7,395 bases of DNA from Bacillota bacterium. Its GTDB lineage: Bacteria; Bacillota_A; Clostridia; DSM-8532. Positions 1-5,222 of the stretch are shown here, in pieces. Numbering within the stretch: the stretch's first letter is position 1; each line of letters opens with the position of its first letter. A program made the translations under genes and the position numbers. A model generated the notes under the pieces. It saw nothing but the letters and a program-made list of their open reading frames with translations. It made no database searches and was not told the DNA's origin. Location of the stretch: contig JAFADM010000518.1 in NCBI GenBank assembly GCA_023424865.1, positions 1 through 7,395 on the forward strand, in the 5' to 3' direction.

Positions 1-42
1 GCCATTGAAGCCTTCGGCGAGGATGGCATTGTGGTGGATTGA
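1..42 (+). CDS. Possible C-terminal end of an unidentified upstream gene (partial)
   Basis: Read from base 1, frame 1 gives 13 residues (ending in G-I-V-V-D) followed by TGA at 40-42. The residues look like ordinary protein, but the piece is too short to assign a family. A solute-binding protein gene is what usually precedes a pair of CUT1 permeases, but nothing in these residues shows that. Frame 2 stays open for about 24 codons with a less natural composition, so even the frame is not certain. No function is proposed. Confidence 0.4.
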   Translation, partial: AIEAFGEDGIVVD

Positions 43-73
43 TGCCCCTTGGGGACAAACGCTCCGGGGTGCC

Positions 74-87
74 TGAAACCGCTCCCA
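74..87 (+). promoter_or_regulatory. Possible cre (CcpA) site
   Basis: TGAAACCGCTCCCA matches the classical cre consensus TGWAANCGNTNWCA at 13 of 14 positions; the W at position 12 is C. Catabolite repression by CcpA is expected for a sugar-uptake operon in Bacillota. However, the site lies about 160 bases upstream of the only promoter-like sequence I see, and one degenerate 14-mer can occur by chance. Confidence 0.25.
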
Positions 88-140
88 TCCAAAAGTCAAA
101 CCCCCGGGATGTTAAAGGCATCTCGCATCCCACCTGTAAG

Positions 141-159
141 GCTTGCACTGAGTGCAGGC
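141..159 (+). repeat. Inverted repeat, 8-base arms around TGA
   Basis: GCTTGCAC at 141-148 and GTGCAGGC at 152-159 are complementary around TGA, with one T:G wobble; the core TGCACTGAGTGCA is a perfect dyad. No T-run follows, so it is not a terminator. It could be an operator or an RNA hairpin; nothing seen decides between these. Confidence 0.5.
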
Positions 160-184
160 AATAGGGTATGCTACATTCAAATCC

Positions 185-276
185 AAAGCGGGCCAGGCCC
201 GCACCCCATGCTCAGATTTAATGGCAGGATATCTATTTAATTGACATTATAGACGTTTCTGAGCTATACGGTACTA
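185..276 (+). repeat. Duplicated intergenic element, copy A
   Basis: This stretch shares two blocks with 1343-1431. The 5' block, 185-208, matches 1343-1366 at 19 of 24 positions without gaps. It contains a 6-bp GC hairpin (188-193 with 197-202). The 3' block, 247-276, matches 1402-1431 at 25 of 30 positions without gaps and ends in GGTACTA. The middle, 38 bases here, is diverged. Within this copy, GCTCAGA (210-216) is complementary to TCTGAGC (258-264). The 3' block also holds a small dyad, TATAG-N11-CTATA, at 248-268. It could be a structured RNA, a promoter/operator module or a dispersed repeat. The promoter-like sequence listed separately lies mostly inside it. Confidence 0.65.
241..270 (+). 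promoter_or_regulatory. Candidate sigma-A-type promoter before the transporter genes
   Basis: TTGACA at 241-246 is a perfect -35 box. TATACG at 265-270 is a 4-of-6 match to the -10 box at 18-base spacing. An alternative pair is TAGACG (250-255) and TACTAT (272-277) at 16 bases. Either choice would start transcription near or just after base 277, inside or next to the terminator stem that begins at 274. Such transcripts would lack part of the 5' arm and could escape termination, while read-through from upstream would still be stopped. The start site is inferred, not shown. Confidence 0.35.
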
Positions 277-312
277 TCCCACCCGTAAGGGAACGGGTGG
301 GATAGATTTTTT
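274..312 (+). terminator. Rho-independent terminator
   Basis: A perfect 13-bp stem pairs 274-286 (CTATCCCACCCGT) with 293-305 (ACGGGTGGGATAG) around the 6-base loop AAGGGA. One base later comes a run of six T at 307-312. The T-run is on the plus strand only, so it acts on rightward transcription. It ends whatever transcript comes from upstream and separates it from the permease operon, or acts as a partial terminator that lowers permease expression relative to an upstream gene. Confidence 0.88.
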
Positions 313-319
313 AATTGGC

Positions 320-346
320 AGCCATTTGCTTAAAGCAAACCTGGCT
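320..346 (+). repeat. Hairpin in the permease leader
   Basis: AGCCA (320-324) pairs with TGGCT (342-346), and TTTGCTT (325-331) is a perfect dyad with AAGCAAA (333-339). Together they form an imperfect stem with a CC bulge at 340-341. It lies between the terminator and the first permease. It is not followed by a T-run. Its role is unknown; leader structure or mRNA stability are possibilities. Confidence 0.5.
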
Positions 347-354
347 AAAAGGGA

Positions 355-371
355 GGGGGTTCGATGCCCCC
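355..371 (+). repeat. GC hairpin with a tRNA T-arm-like loop
   Basis: GGGGG (355-359) pairs with CCCCC (367-371) around the 7-base loop TTCGATG. A 5-bp stem closed by G-C with a TTCRANN loop is the form of a tRNA T-arm. Following bases GATCTTTTGATTT are AT-rich, and I find no matching 5' acceptor strand, D-arm or anticodon arm at proper spacing, so this is not an intact tRNA. It may be a weak attenuator, a relic, or chance. Confidence 0.4.
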
Positions 372-426
372 GATCTTTTGATTTAAGCAACAACAGACGC
401 ATCATCTTTTATCTCAGGAGGAGCTT

Positions 427-1344
427 ATGGCAAGTAAGAACAAGTCGGTTACCCTGGGCGTCAAAAGACAGGGCAAAATGTGGGAGGAACACGCTTGGGG
501 CTATTTATTCATAAGCGTTGCACTCATCATCTTTATCTTATTTACACTTTACCCTGTCATTAATGCCTTTATCATCAGCTTTCAGGAATTCAAGCCCTTA
601 GGCTCAACCTGGGTGGGATTAAAGAACTATGCGGGACTTTTAAAAGATAAGCTGTTTTCAAAATCCATTGTCAACACTGTGGTTTACACGGTTTTCTCTG
701 TGCCTGTATCCCTTGTCATTTCCTTTGTCATTTCCATTCTTATCTACCCAATGAAAAAAAAGATGCAGACCTTTTTTAAGGCCGTTTATTACCTGCCCGG
801 CGTGGCCTCCGGTGTCGCCCTTTCCGTGGTCTGGCTCTGGATATTCGATCCCCTGCCTTCAGGCCTTTTAAACAAGCTTGTCGCCCTTTTGGGTATTCCA
901 AACCAGAACTGGCTGGGCTCCAGTAAAACAGCCATGTTTTCACTTCTTCTCATGTCCTGGCTCTCAAGCCACGGCACAAATGTTATCATTTATGTTGCGG
1001 CCCTTATGGGCATACCCGACAGCTTTTTTGAAGCGGCCGACCTGGACGGCTCCTCCTTCTTTCAAAAGCTTCGCTACATCATTATCCCCCTTTTAAAGCC
1101 AACCACCTTGTTTCTTCTGGTAACCGGCATCATCGGATCCTTCCAGGTATTTATGAATGCCTACCTTATGACAGGAGGCGGCCCTGACAACGCCACTACC
1201 ATGGTTGGACTTTTAATATTTAATAATGCCTTTAAATATTTTGAATTCGGTAAAGCGGCTGCCCAGGCCCTGATACTTGCCGTCATTATTGCGGCGATTT
1301 CCGTTTTCCAGTTTAAGTTCCTTGGCGACGATGTTGAATACTAA
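427..1344 (+). CDS. CUT1-family ABC sugar transporter permease (MalF/UgpA type)
   Basis: This 305-residue integral membrane protein is one of the two transmembrane subunits of a carbohydrate ABC importer. The first membrane segment covers about residues 25-47, after a charged cytoplasmic N-terminus, and further hydrophobic segments suit the usual six-helix MalF/UgpA core. The EAA loop, which docks the ATPase, is visible as E202-A-A-D-L-D-G208, followed about ten residues on by I-I-P-L. The motif M-T-G-G-G-P-D-N near residue 250 is typical of this family. The start is set by AGGAGGAG at 416-423, a few bases before ATG. The second permease follows after a 118-base gap. The substrate cannot be read from the sequence; the downstream genes point to muropeptides or amino-sugar oligosaccharides. 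The family is certain; the substrate is inferred. Confidence 0.95.
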   Translation: MASKNKSVTLGVKRQGKMWEEHAWGYLFISVALIIFILFTLYPVINAFIISFQEFKPLGSTWVGLKNYAGLLKDKLFSKSIVNTVVYTVFSVPVSLVISFVISILIYPMKKKMQTFFKAVYYLPGVASGVALSVVWLWIFDPLPSGLLNKLVALLGIPNQNWLGSSKTAMFSLLLMSWLSSHGTNVIIYVAALMGIPDSFFEAADLDGSSFFQKLRYIIIPLLKPTTLFLLVTGIIGSFQVFMNAYLMTGGGPDNATTMVGLLIFNNAFKYFEFGKAAAQALILAVIIAAISVFQFKFLGDDVEY

Positions 1345-1431
1345 AGCGGGCTTTGCCTGCAACCCAATTGGAGAGAATCGCCGATAATAATTCTTGTCTT
1401 TTTATTGACGTTTATCAGCGATAAGGTACTA
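1343..1431 (+). repeat. Duplicated intergenic element, copy B
   Basis: The second copy of the element at 185-276 starts on the stop codon of the first permease gene and nearly fills the gap before the second. The 5' block keeps the GC hairpin (1346-1351 with 1355-1360): its loop changes to TTT and one G-C pair becomes G:T, so pairing survives. The 3' block (1402-1431) matches at 25 of 30 positions. A longer stem, ATCGCCGATAA (1377-1387) with TTATCAGCGAT (1412-1422), forms with one mismatch. The 3' block again offers promoter-like boxes, TTGACG (1405-1410) and TACTAG (1427-1432) 16 bases apart, though these are weak. Between permease genes, which usually abut, such a gap is unusual and suggests a regulatory or RNA-processing role. 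Confidence 0.65.
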
Positions 1432-1462
1432 GACTTGGGCCATGAAAAAGGAGGCAGCAACT

Positions 1463-2323
1463 ATGGCTTTATACAATGATTTTAAAAAGAATAAAAACGC
1501 AGTGTATCTCCGCACCACTCTCTCATTTATTAGCCTTATATTATTTGCGGTAGCCACACTCTTCCCCATATATTTCATGCTGATTTCTTCCTTCGGGGAT
1601 CCTGTGGAGGCAGGAGCGGTAAGCTATTCCCTCTTCCCATCCAAATGGACGCTTGGTTCCTTTATCTTCTTTTTCAAGTTCAGTCCCCACTCCTTCCGCT
1701 GGATAATTAATTCCTTTATCGTTGCGGGGGTATGTACCGTTACCAATGTCCTTTTTGCTGGAATGGCCGGCTACGCTTTTGCAAAGATCCGGTTTAAGGG
1801 AAACAAATTTCTCTTTTTCCTTCTGCTTTGCGCCATGATGATTCCCTATCAGGTGGTTCAGGTTCCCCTTTATATACTGGTGGTAAATGTTTTTCGCATT
1901 CAAAACACCTACCTTGCCCTCATTCTTCCCAGCGTGTGCGGCGTGTACAATATCTTTCTTGCAAAGCAGTTTATGTCCTCGCTGCCCACCGAAATTATCG
2001 AATGCGCCAAAATCGAGGGCTGCAACCAGCTCCAGATTTATTTTAAAATCATCTTTCCTCTTTCCAAAACCGTACTTGCCGTCATGGCCATCATGACGTT
2101 TATGAGCAACTGGAATAATTTCTTCTGGCCCTTTCTTGTAACCAACACCATGGATATGCAAACCATACAGGTGGGACTTAAGAATTTCCGATTTGCAAAC
2201 ACCACCTATTTCTCGCCCATGATGGCCGGGGCGACAATTTCGGCACTGCCTATGTTCATTCTGTTCTTCTCACTGCAAAAATACTTCCTGCAGGGTGTAA
2301 CCGTAGGCGCTGTAAAGGGATGA
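1463..2323 (+). CDS. CUT1-family ABC sugar transporter permease (MalG/UgpE type)
   Basis: This 286-residue protein is the second transmembrane subunit of the importer, partner of the upstream permease. A first membrane segment lies at about residues 20-43. The EAA loop reads E180-C-A-K-I-E-G186, followed by a hydrophobic I-I-F-P-L. The C-terminus ending G-A-V-K-G is typical of MalG-type permeases. An in-frame ATG at 1442 would add seven residues. I chose ATG 1463 because AAAGGAGG at 1447-1454 sits 8 bases before it and would otherwise be inside the gene. The stop codon lies 6 bases before anmK, and AAAGGGA at 2314-2320, the ribosome binding site for anmK, is inside this gene's last codons. 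No ATPase or binding-protein gene is in the window. Bacillota CUT1 importers often share an MsmX/MsmK-type ATPase encoded elsewhere. Confidence 0.95.
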   Translation: MALYNDFKKNKNAVYLRTTLSFISLILFAVATLFPIYFMLISSFGDPVEAGAVSYSLFPSKWTLGSFIFFFKFSPHSFRWIINSFIVAGVCTVTNVLFAGMAGYAFAKIRFKGNKFLFFLLLCAMMIPYQVVQVPLYILVVNVFRIQNTYLALILPSVCGVYNIFLAKQFMSSLPTEIIECAKIEGCNQLQIYFKIIFPLSKTVLAVMAIMTFMSNWNNFFWPFLVTNTMDMQTIQVGLKNFRFANTTYFSPMMAGATISALPMFILFFSLQKYFLQGVTVGAVKG

Positions 2324-2329
2324 TGTAAC

Positions 2330-3523
2330 ATGCTCCATGCTATTGCACAAAAGCCTGTGCGAAGAGTGGTCGGGCTCATGTCCGGAACTTCGGTGGACGG
2401 CATTGACGCCGCACTCATTGAGCTGGCAGGCCGTGAGGAGCTTCGGGTAAGGCTTCTTGCCTTTGAAAACAAACCCTATAATAAGGAAACACGAAACGCT
2501 CTGTTTGAGCTTTTCAACCCTTTAGCCGCCACAGTGGACAAAGTGGGACGGATGAATTTTCTTCTTGGAGAGCTCTTCGCAGAGGCTGCTCAATCCGTTA
2601 TTAAAAAAGCCGGTCTTAGCTCTTCCGGAGTGGATCTCATCGGCTCCCACGGCCAGACCGTTTACCATGGTCCTGTGCCTGTTCCTTTTTGCGGGCGTTC
2701 TGTTGCCTGCACCGTTCAAATAGGGGAAGGCGCCGTTATTGCGGATAGGACCGGAATCCCCTGCGTTTCCGACTTTCGTGTGGCCGACATGGCCGCAGGA
2801 GGCCAGGGAGCGCCTCTGGTTCCCTTTACCGAATACCTGCTCTACCGGGATCCGGCAAGGAACATCCTTCTTTTAAACCTGGGGGGCATCGGCAATATTA
2901 CGGCCATTCCTGCAGCTTGTGAACCTAATGAGATTTTTGCCTTCGATACAGGTCCGGGGAACATGATGATTGACGCTCTGGTAAGCCGTCTTACGGACGG
3001 CAGGCTTACCATGGATACAGGCGGAGCGCTGGCAGGCCGGGGACGGATTCGCCAGGATCTTCTTTCCCTCATTACCGGAGATCCCTACTTTCTCCTTCCT
3101 CCCCCAAAATCCACAGGGAGGGAGCTTTTCGGCTCCGATTACGTGGAGCGTCTTCTTAATTACATGACGAATAAGGGGATTTCTCTTGAGGACGGCGCGG
3201 CAACGCTTACCTATGCCACGGCATGGTCGGTGAAGGATGCCTATCTTCGTTTTATTCATAAACGCATTAAGGCCTCACGACTTATCATCGGCGGGGGCGG
3301 AAGCTATAATCCTGTCCTTGTAAACTATCTTCGAAGGGAATTTGAGTCCTTGGGCGTGGAAACCCTTACTCAGGAGGATCTGGGCCATAACAGCGACGCC
3401 AAGGAGGCCGTGGCCTTTGCGGTACTGGCCGATTGCACCGCAGCCGGGAAAACCAACAGTTTGCCGTCGGTTACAGGGGCTGCAAGGCCGGTGGTTATGG
3501 GCAAGATTTCGCTGCCCCTGTGA
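2330..3523 (+). CDS. anmK: Anhydro-N-acetylmuramic acid kinase
   Basis: AnmK opens the 1,6-anhydro bond of anhydro-MurNAc and phosphorylates it with ATP to give MurNAc-6-phosphate, a cytoplasmic step of peptidoglycan recycling. This 397-residue protein is slightly longer than the roughly 370 residues of the E. coli enzyme. It carries the family motifs in order: G-L-M-S-G-T-S-V-D-G-I-D at 15-26 (nucleotide binding); D-F-R-V-A-D-M-A-A-G-G-Q-G-A-P at 148-162; L-N-L-G-G-I-G-N; F-D206-T-G-P-G-N, whose Asp I take to be the general base; P-K-S-T-G-R-E; and G-G-G-G-S from 321. The C-terminus has the usual L-P-S-V-T-G-A-x-R-P-V-V. ATG 2330 has AAAGGGA 9 bases upstream. The product needs a MurQ etherase, which is not in this window. 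Family assignment is secure. Confidence 0.97.
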   Translation: MLHAIAQKPVRRVVGLMSGTSVDGIDAALIELAGREELRVRLLAFENKPYNKETRNALFELFNPLAATVDKVGRMNFLLGELFAEAAQSVIKKAGLSSSGVDLIGSHGQTVYHGPVPVPFCGRSVACTVQIGEGAVIADRTGIPCVSDFRVADMAAGGQGAPLVPFTEYLLYRDPARNILLLNLGGIGNITAIPAACEPNEIFAFDTGPGNMMIDALVSRLTDGRLTMDTGGALAGRGRIRQDLLSLITGDPYFLLPPPKSTGRELFGSDYVERLLNYMTNKGISLEDGAATLTYATAWSVKDAYLRFIHKRIKASRLIIGGGGSYNPVLVNYLRREFESLGVETLTQEDLGHNSDAKEAVAFAVLADCTAAGKTNSLPSVTGAARPVVMGKISLPL

Positions 3524-3545
3524 AAATGTTAAAGGAGAAGCTTTT

Positions 3546-4508
3546 ATGATTATACCGTTTGAAAAGCATCATACAAAGAAGGTTATTCAGCTTTGGAACA
3601 CCGCTGCTGTCACTGACGGCTACAAGCCCATGACACCCGAAGCCTTTGACAGCGTTTTCACAAAAAGTCCCTATTTCAGTACCGAAACCGCATTTGTTAT
3701 GGATACGGGCGAAATTTGCGGTTTTGCCTGCGGACTTACAGGAGAGGATTTGCCGTTGGGTGCCGAATCGGGATACATAACCTGTGTGGTTCTTGCGCCC
3801 GCCTTCCAAGGGCTGGAAAATTACAGCAGTTTTCTTAATTTAATAGAAGAGACCTTTCGAAAACGCGGGAAGTTCCGCTCCGAAGTCCTGTTTTTCAATC
3901 CCATGATGCTTCCCTGGTATATTCCGGGAACGCCTCTTCATGAGCATAACAATGCGCCGGGAGTACCTGTGGATTCCCGCTTTTATACGGCTCTTCTGGC
4001 AAACGGCTATGCGGAGCGAACCCATGAGCAGGCTATGTACTTAAACCTGGAGCATTTTTCCATGCCCTCGGAAGCGGTGGCAAGGGAAGCCTCGGCAGCC
4101 GCTTCGGGCTATGAAGTGGCTTTGTTTGATCCCTCCCGTCATACCGGTGTTTCAGAAATGCTGGAAGGCCTGGGCAATCCCCTCTGGCAAAAAGAAATAA
4201 CCGAGTGTACCAAAAAAGGAATTCCTGTGGTTATTGGCGCTCATGAAGGCAAGGCCGTAGGTTTTGCAGGACCTGTCATCCGCCAGGAAAGCGGAAGGGG
4301 CTATTTTACCGGAATCGGCGTCCATCCCCAACATGAAGGCCACGGCCTGGGTAGCCTTTTGTTTTTCAAGCTCTGCCAGGCCTTTAAGGACGTGGGTGCC
4401 GGGTATATGTCCCTGTATACGGGAACAACCAATCCGGCAGCTAAAATCTACCTTAAGGCAGGCTTCAGGGCTGTCCGGGAATTTGCGGTTATGCGAAAGG
4501 AGCTTTAA
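3546..4508 (+). CDS. Tandem GNAT N-acetyltransferase, GlmA-like (probable glucosamine/glucosaminide acetyltransferase)
   Basis: This 320-residue soluble protein has two GNAT folds. The C-terminal one (about 175-320) is complete: the acetyl-CoA loop Q262-H-E-G265-H-G267-L-G and a motif-B stretch N296-P-A-A-K-I-Y302-L-K-A-G-F, with Tyr302 at the usual general-acid position. The N-terminal one (about 1-170) keeps the fold signature (Y-I-T-C-V-V-L-A-P, then Y-T-A-L-L-A-N-G-Y) but has F-Q-G-L-E-N in place of the pyrophosphate loop, so it probably does not bind CoA. Clostridium acetobutylicum GlmA, as I recall it, is a GNAT that acetylates glucosamine and glucosaminides and is encoded beside nagZ; this context fits that role, but the substrate is inferred. 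ATG 3546 is chosen because AAAGGAG at 3531-3537 lies 8 bases upstream; the frame stays open to 3342 only by overlapping anmK. Confidence 0.85.
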   Translation: MIIPFEKHHTKKVIQLWNTAAVTDGYKPMTPEAFDSVFTKSPYFSTETAFVMDTGEICGFACGLTGEDLPLGAESGYITCVVLAPAFQGLENYSSFLNLIEETFRKRGKFRSEVLFFNPMMLPWYIPGTPLHEHNNAPGVPVDSRFYTALLANGYAERTHEQAMYLNLEHFSMPSEAVAREASAAASGYEVALFDPSRHTGVSEMLEGLGNPLWQKEITECTKKGIPVVIGAHEGKAVGFAGPVIRQESGRGYFTGIGVHPQHEGHGLGSLLFFKLCQAFKDVGAGYMSLYTGTTNPAAKIYLKAGFRAVREFAVMRKEL

Positions 4509-4509
4509 A

Positions 4510-5220
4510 ATGAGTGAGGAAAAGGTTAAAAAACTGACCCTTCTGGCCATAGGCGGCCATGTAGGTGATATGGAGCTGACAGCGGGAGGCGTTCTTGCTA
4601 CCCACGCCTTAAAAGGCGACAGCATCGTTACTCTGGCTTTAACCGCCGGTGAAAAGGGCGCCCCCAAAGGACGGGAGCTTGCCGATTACCGTGAGCAGAA
4701 GGTCCGGGAAGCCGAAACCTTTGCAAAGATGCTTGGGGGACGCGCCATTGTATTTCCCTACTCCGACGGAGAGCTTCCCGACAACGATGCCCTTCGTTTT
4801 CAGGTTTGCGATATAATAAGAGAAGTCAAACCGGACATTCTCATCACCCATTATAAAAACAGCATGCACAAGGATCATATGGCGACCCACCGGATCGTAA
4901 AGGATGCCAGGTTCTATGCCGCCAATCCTTTTTTTGAAAGAGAACAGCCTCCCCATTTTGCTTCCAGGCTATACTTTGCAGAGAACTGGGAGGACGCGGT
5001 GGATTTTAAGCCCTATATTTACATGGATGTTACTCAGGGCTATGAGCTTTGGCAGGAAGCTGCGGCTACCCACTGGTTTACAACAGGGAGCACTTCCTTT
5101 CCCTACCTGGAATATTATAGCCATTTAAGCCGTGTTCGGGGTATTGAAGCCCGAAAAGGCCGGGCACAATGCTTTGCCATTGAGGAAGAAACCATGCGCA
5201 TTATTAAAGAGAGTCTTTAG
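4510..5220 (+). CDS. PIG-L/LmbE-family protein with noncanonical H-V-G-D metal motif
   Basis: PIG-L proteins are usually zinc-dependent de-N-acetylases of GlcNAc-type sugars (MshB, BshB, diacetylchitobiose deacetylase). This 236-residue protein has the family fold: an N-terminal strand then G-G-H17-V-G-D20-M-E-L-T-A-G-G, and a second motif M-H120-K-D-H123. In MshB and BcZBP the first motif is H-P-D-D: His and the second Asp bind zinc, and the first Asp is the general base. Here His17, Asp20 and His123 could still bind metal, but the general-base position is Gly19. It may be a subfamily with altered chemistry or another residue as base. No signal peptide, so cytoplasmic. ATG 4510 follows AAAGGAG (4496-4502) by 7 bases and lies one base after the GNAT stop, so the two are translationally linked. 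The substrate is unknown; a deacetylase acting on an amino sugar is the default guess. Confidence 0.85.
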   Translation: MSEEKVKKLTLLAIGGHVGDMELTAGGVLATHALKGDSIVTLALTAGEKGAPKGRELADYREQKVREAETFAKMLGGRAIVFPYSDGELPDNDALRFQVCDIIREVKPDILITHYKNSMHKDHMATHRIVKDARFYAANPFFEREQPPHFASRLYFAENWEDAVDFKPYIYMDVTQGYELWQEAAATHWFTTGSTSFPYLEYYSHLSRVRGIEARKGRAQCFAIEEETMRIIKESL

Positions 5221-5222
5221 CT

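Larger units (their letters stand above)
43..426 (+). other. Noncoding leader/intergenic region rich in inverted repeats
   Basis: No convincing gene lies here; the open stretch at 49-240 has a Pro/Ser/Gly-rich, low-complexity translation and no good ribosome binding site. The region carries many dyads: CCCC-TT-GGGG at 45-54, GGGATG/CATCCC at 106-111 and 126-131, a dyad at 141-159, a duplicated element at 185-276, a terminator at 274-312, and hairpins at 320-346 and 355-371. I recognise no known riboswitch class: there is no T-box motif and no glmS core that I can see. The density of dyads suggests a structured leader or a regulatory region upstream of the transporter genes. Confidence 0.6.

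Noticed and set aside
49..240. 63-residue open frame after the upstream stop
   Set aside because: Composition is unlike a real protein, there is no ribosome binding site, and it spans hairpins and the duplicated element.
307..380. Intact tRNA ending at the T-arm-like hairpin
   Set aside because: A CTTAAAG loop at 330-336 could pass for an anticodon loop, but no acceptor stem, D-arm or proper spacing can be fitted.
1442..1462. Start of the second permease at ATG 1442
   Set aside because: The best ribosome binding site, AAAGGAGG at 1447-1454, lies downstream of it and serves ATG 1463.
2094..2108. Third copy of the intergenic 3' block (GACGTTTATGAGCAA)
   Set aside because: It matches 13 of 15 bases of copy B but encodes the well-conserved T-F-M-S-N region of the permease, and the similarity stops outside it; coincidence is the simpler reading.
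1541..2161. Long minus-strand open frame opposite the second permease
   Set aside because: It is antisense to a clear permease gene, has no family motifs and has a Lys/His/Gly-rich shadow composition.
3342..3545. N-terminal extension of the GNAT gene to an ATG inside anmK
   Set aside because: It would overlap anmK by about 180 bases with an Arg/Trp/Pro-rich shadow translation; ATG 3546 has a strong AAAGGAG at the right spacing and begins a natural GNAT N-terminus.
4264..4509. N-terminal extension of the PIG-L gene into the GNAT gene
   Set aside because: The added residues are a shadow of the GNAT frame; ATG 4510 has a proper ribosome binding site and places the metal motif at the usual distance from the start.
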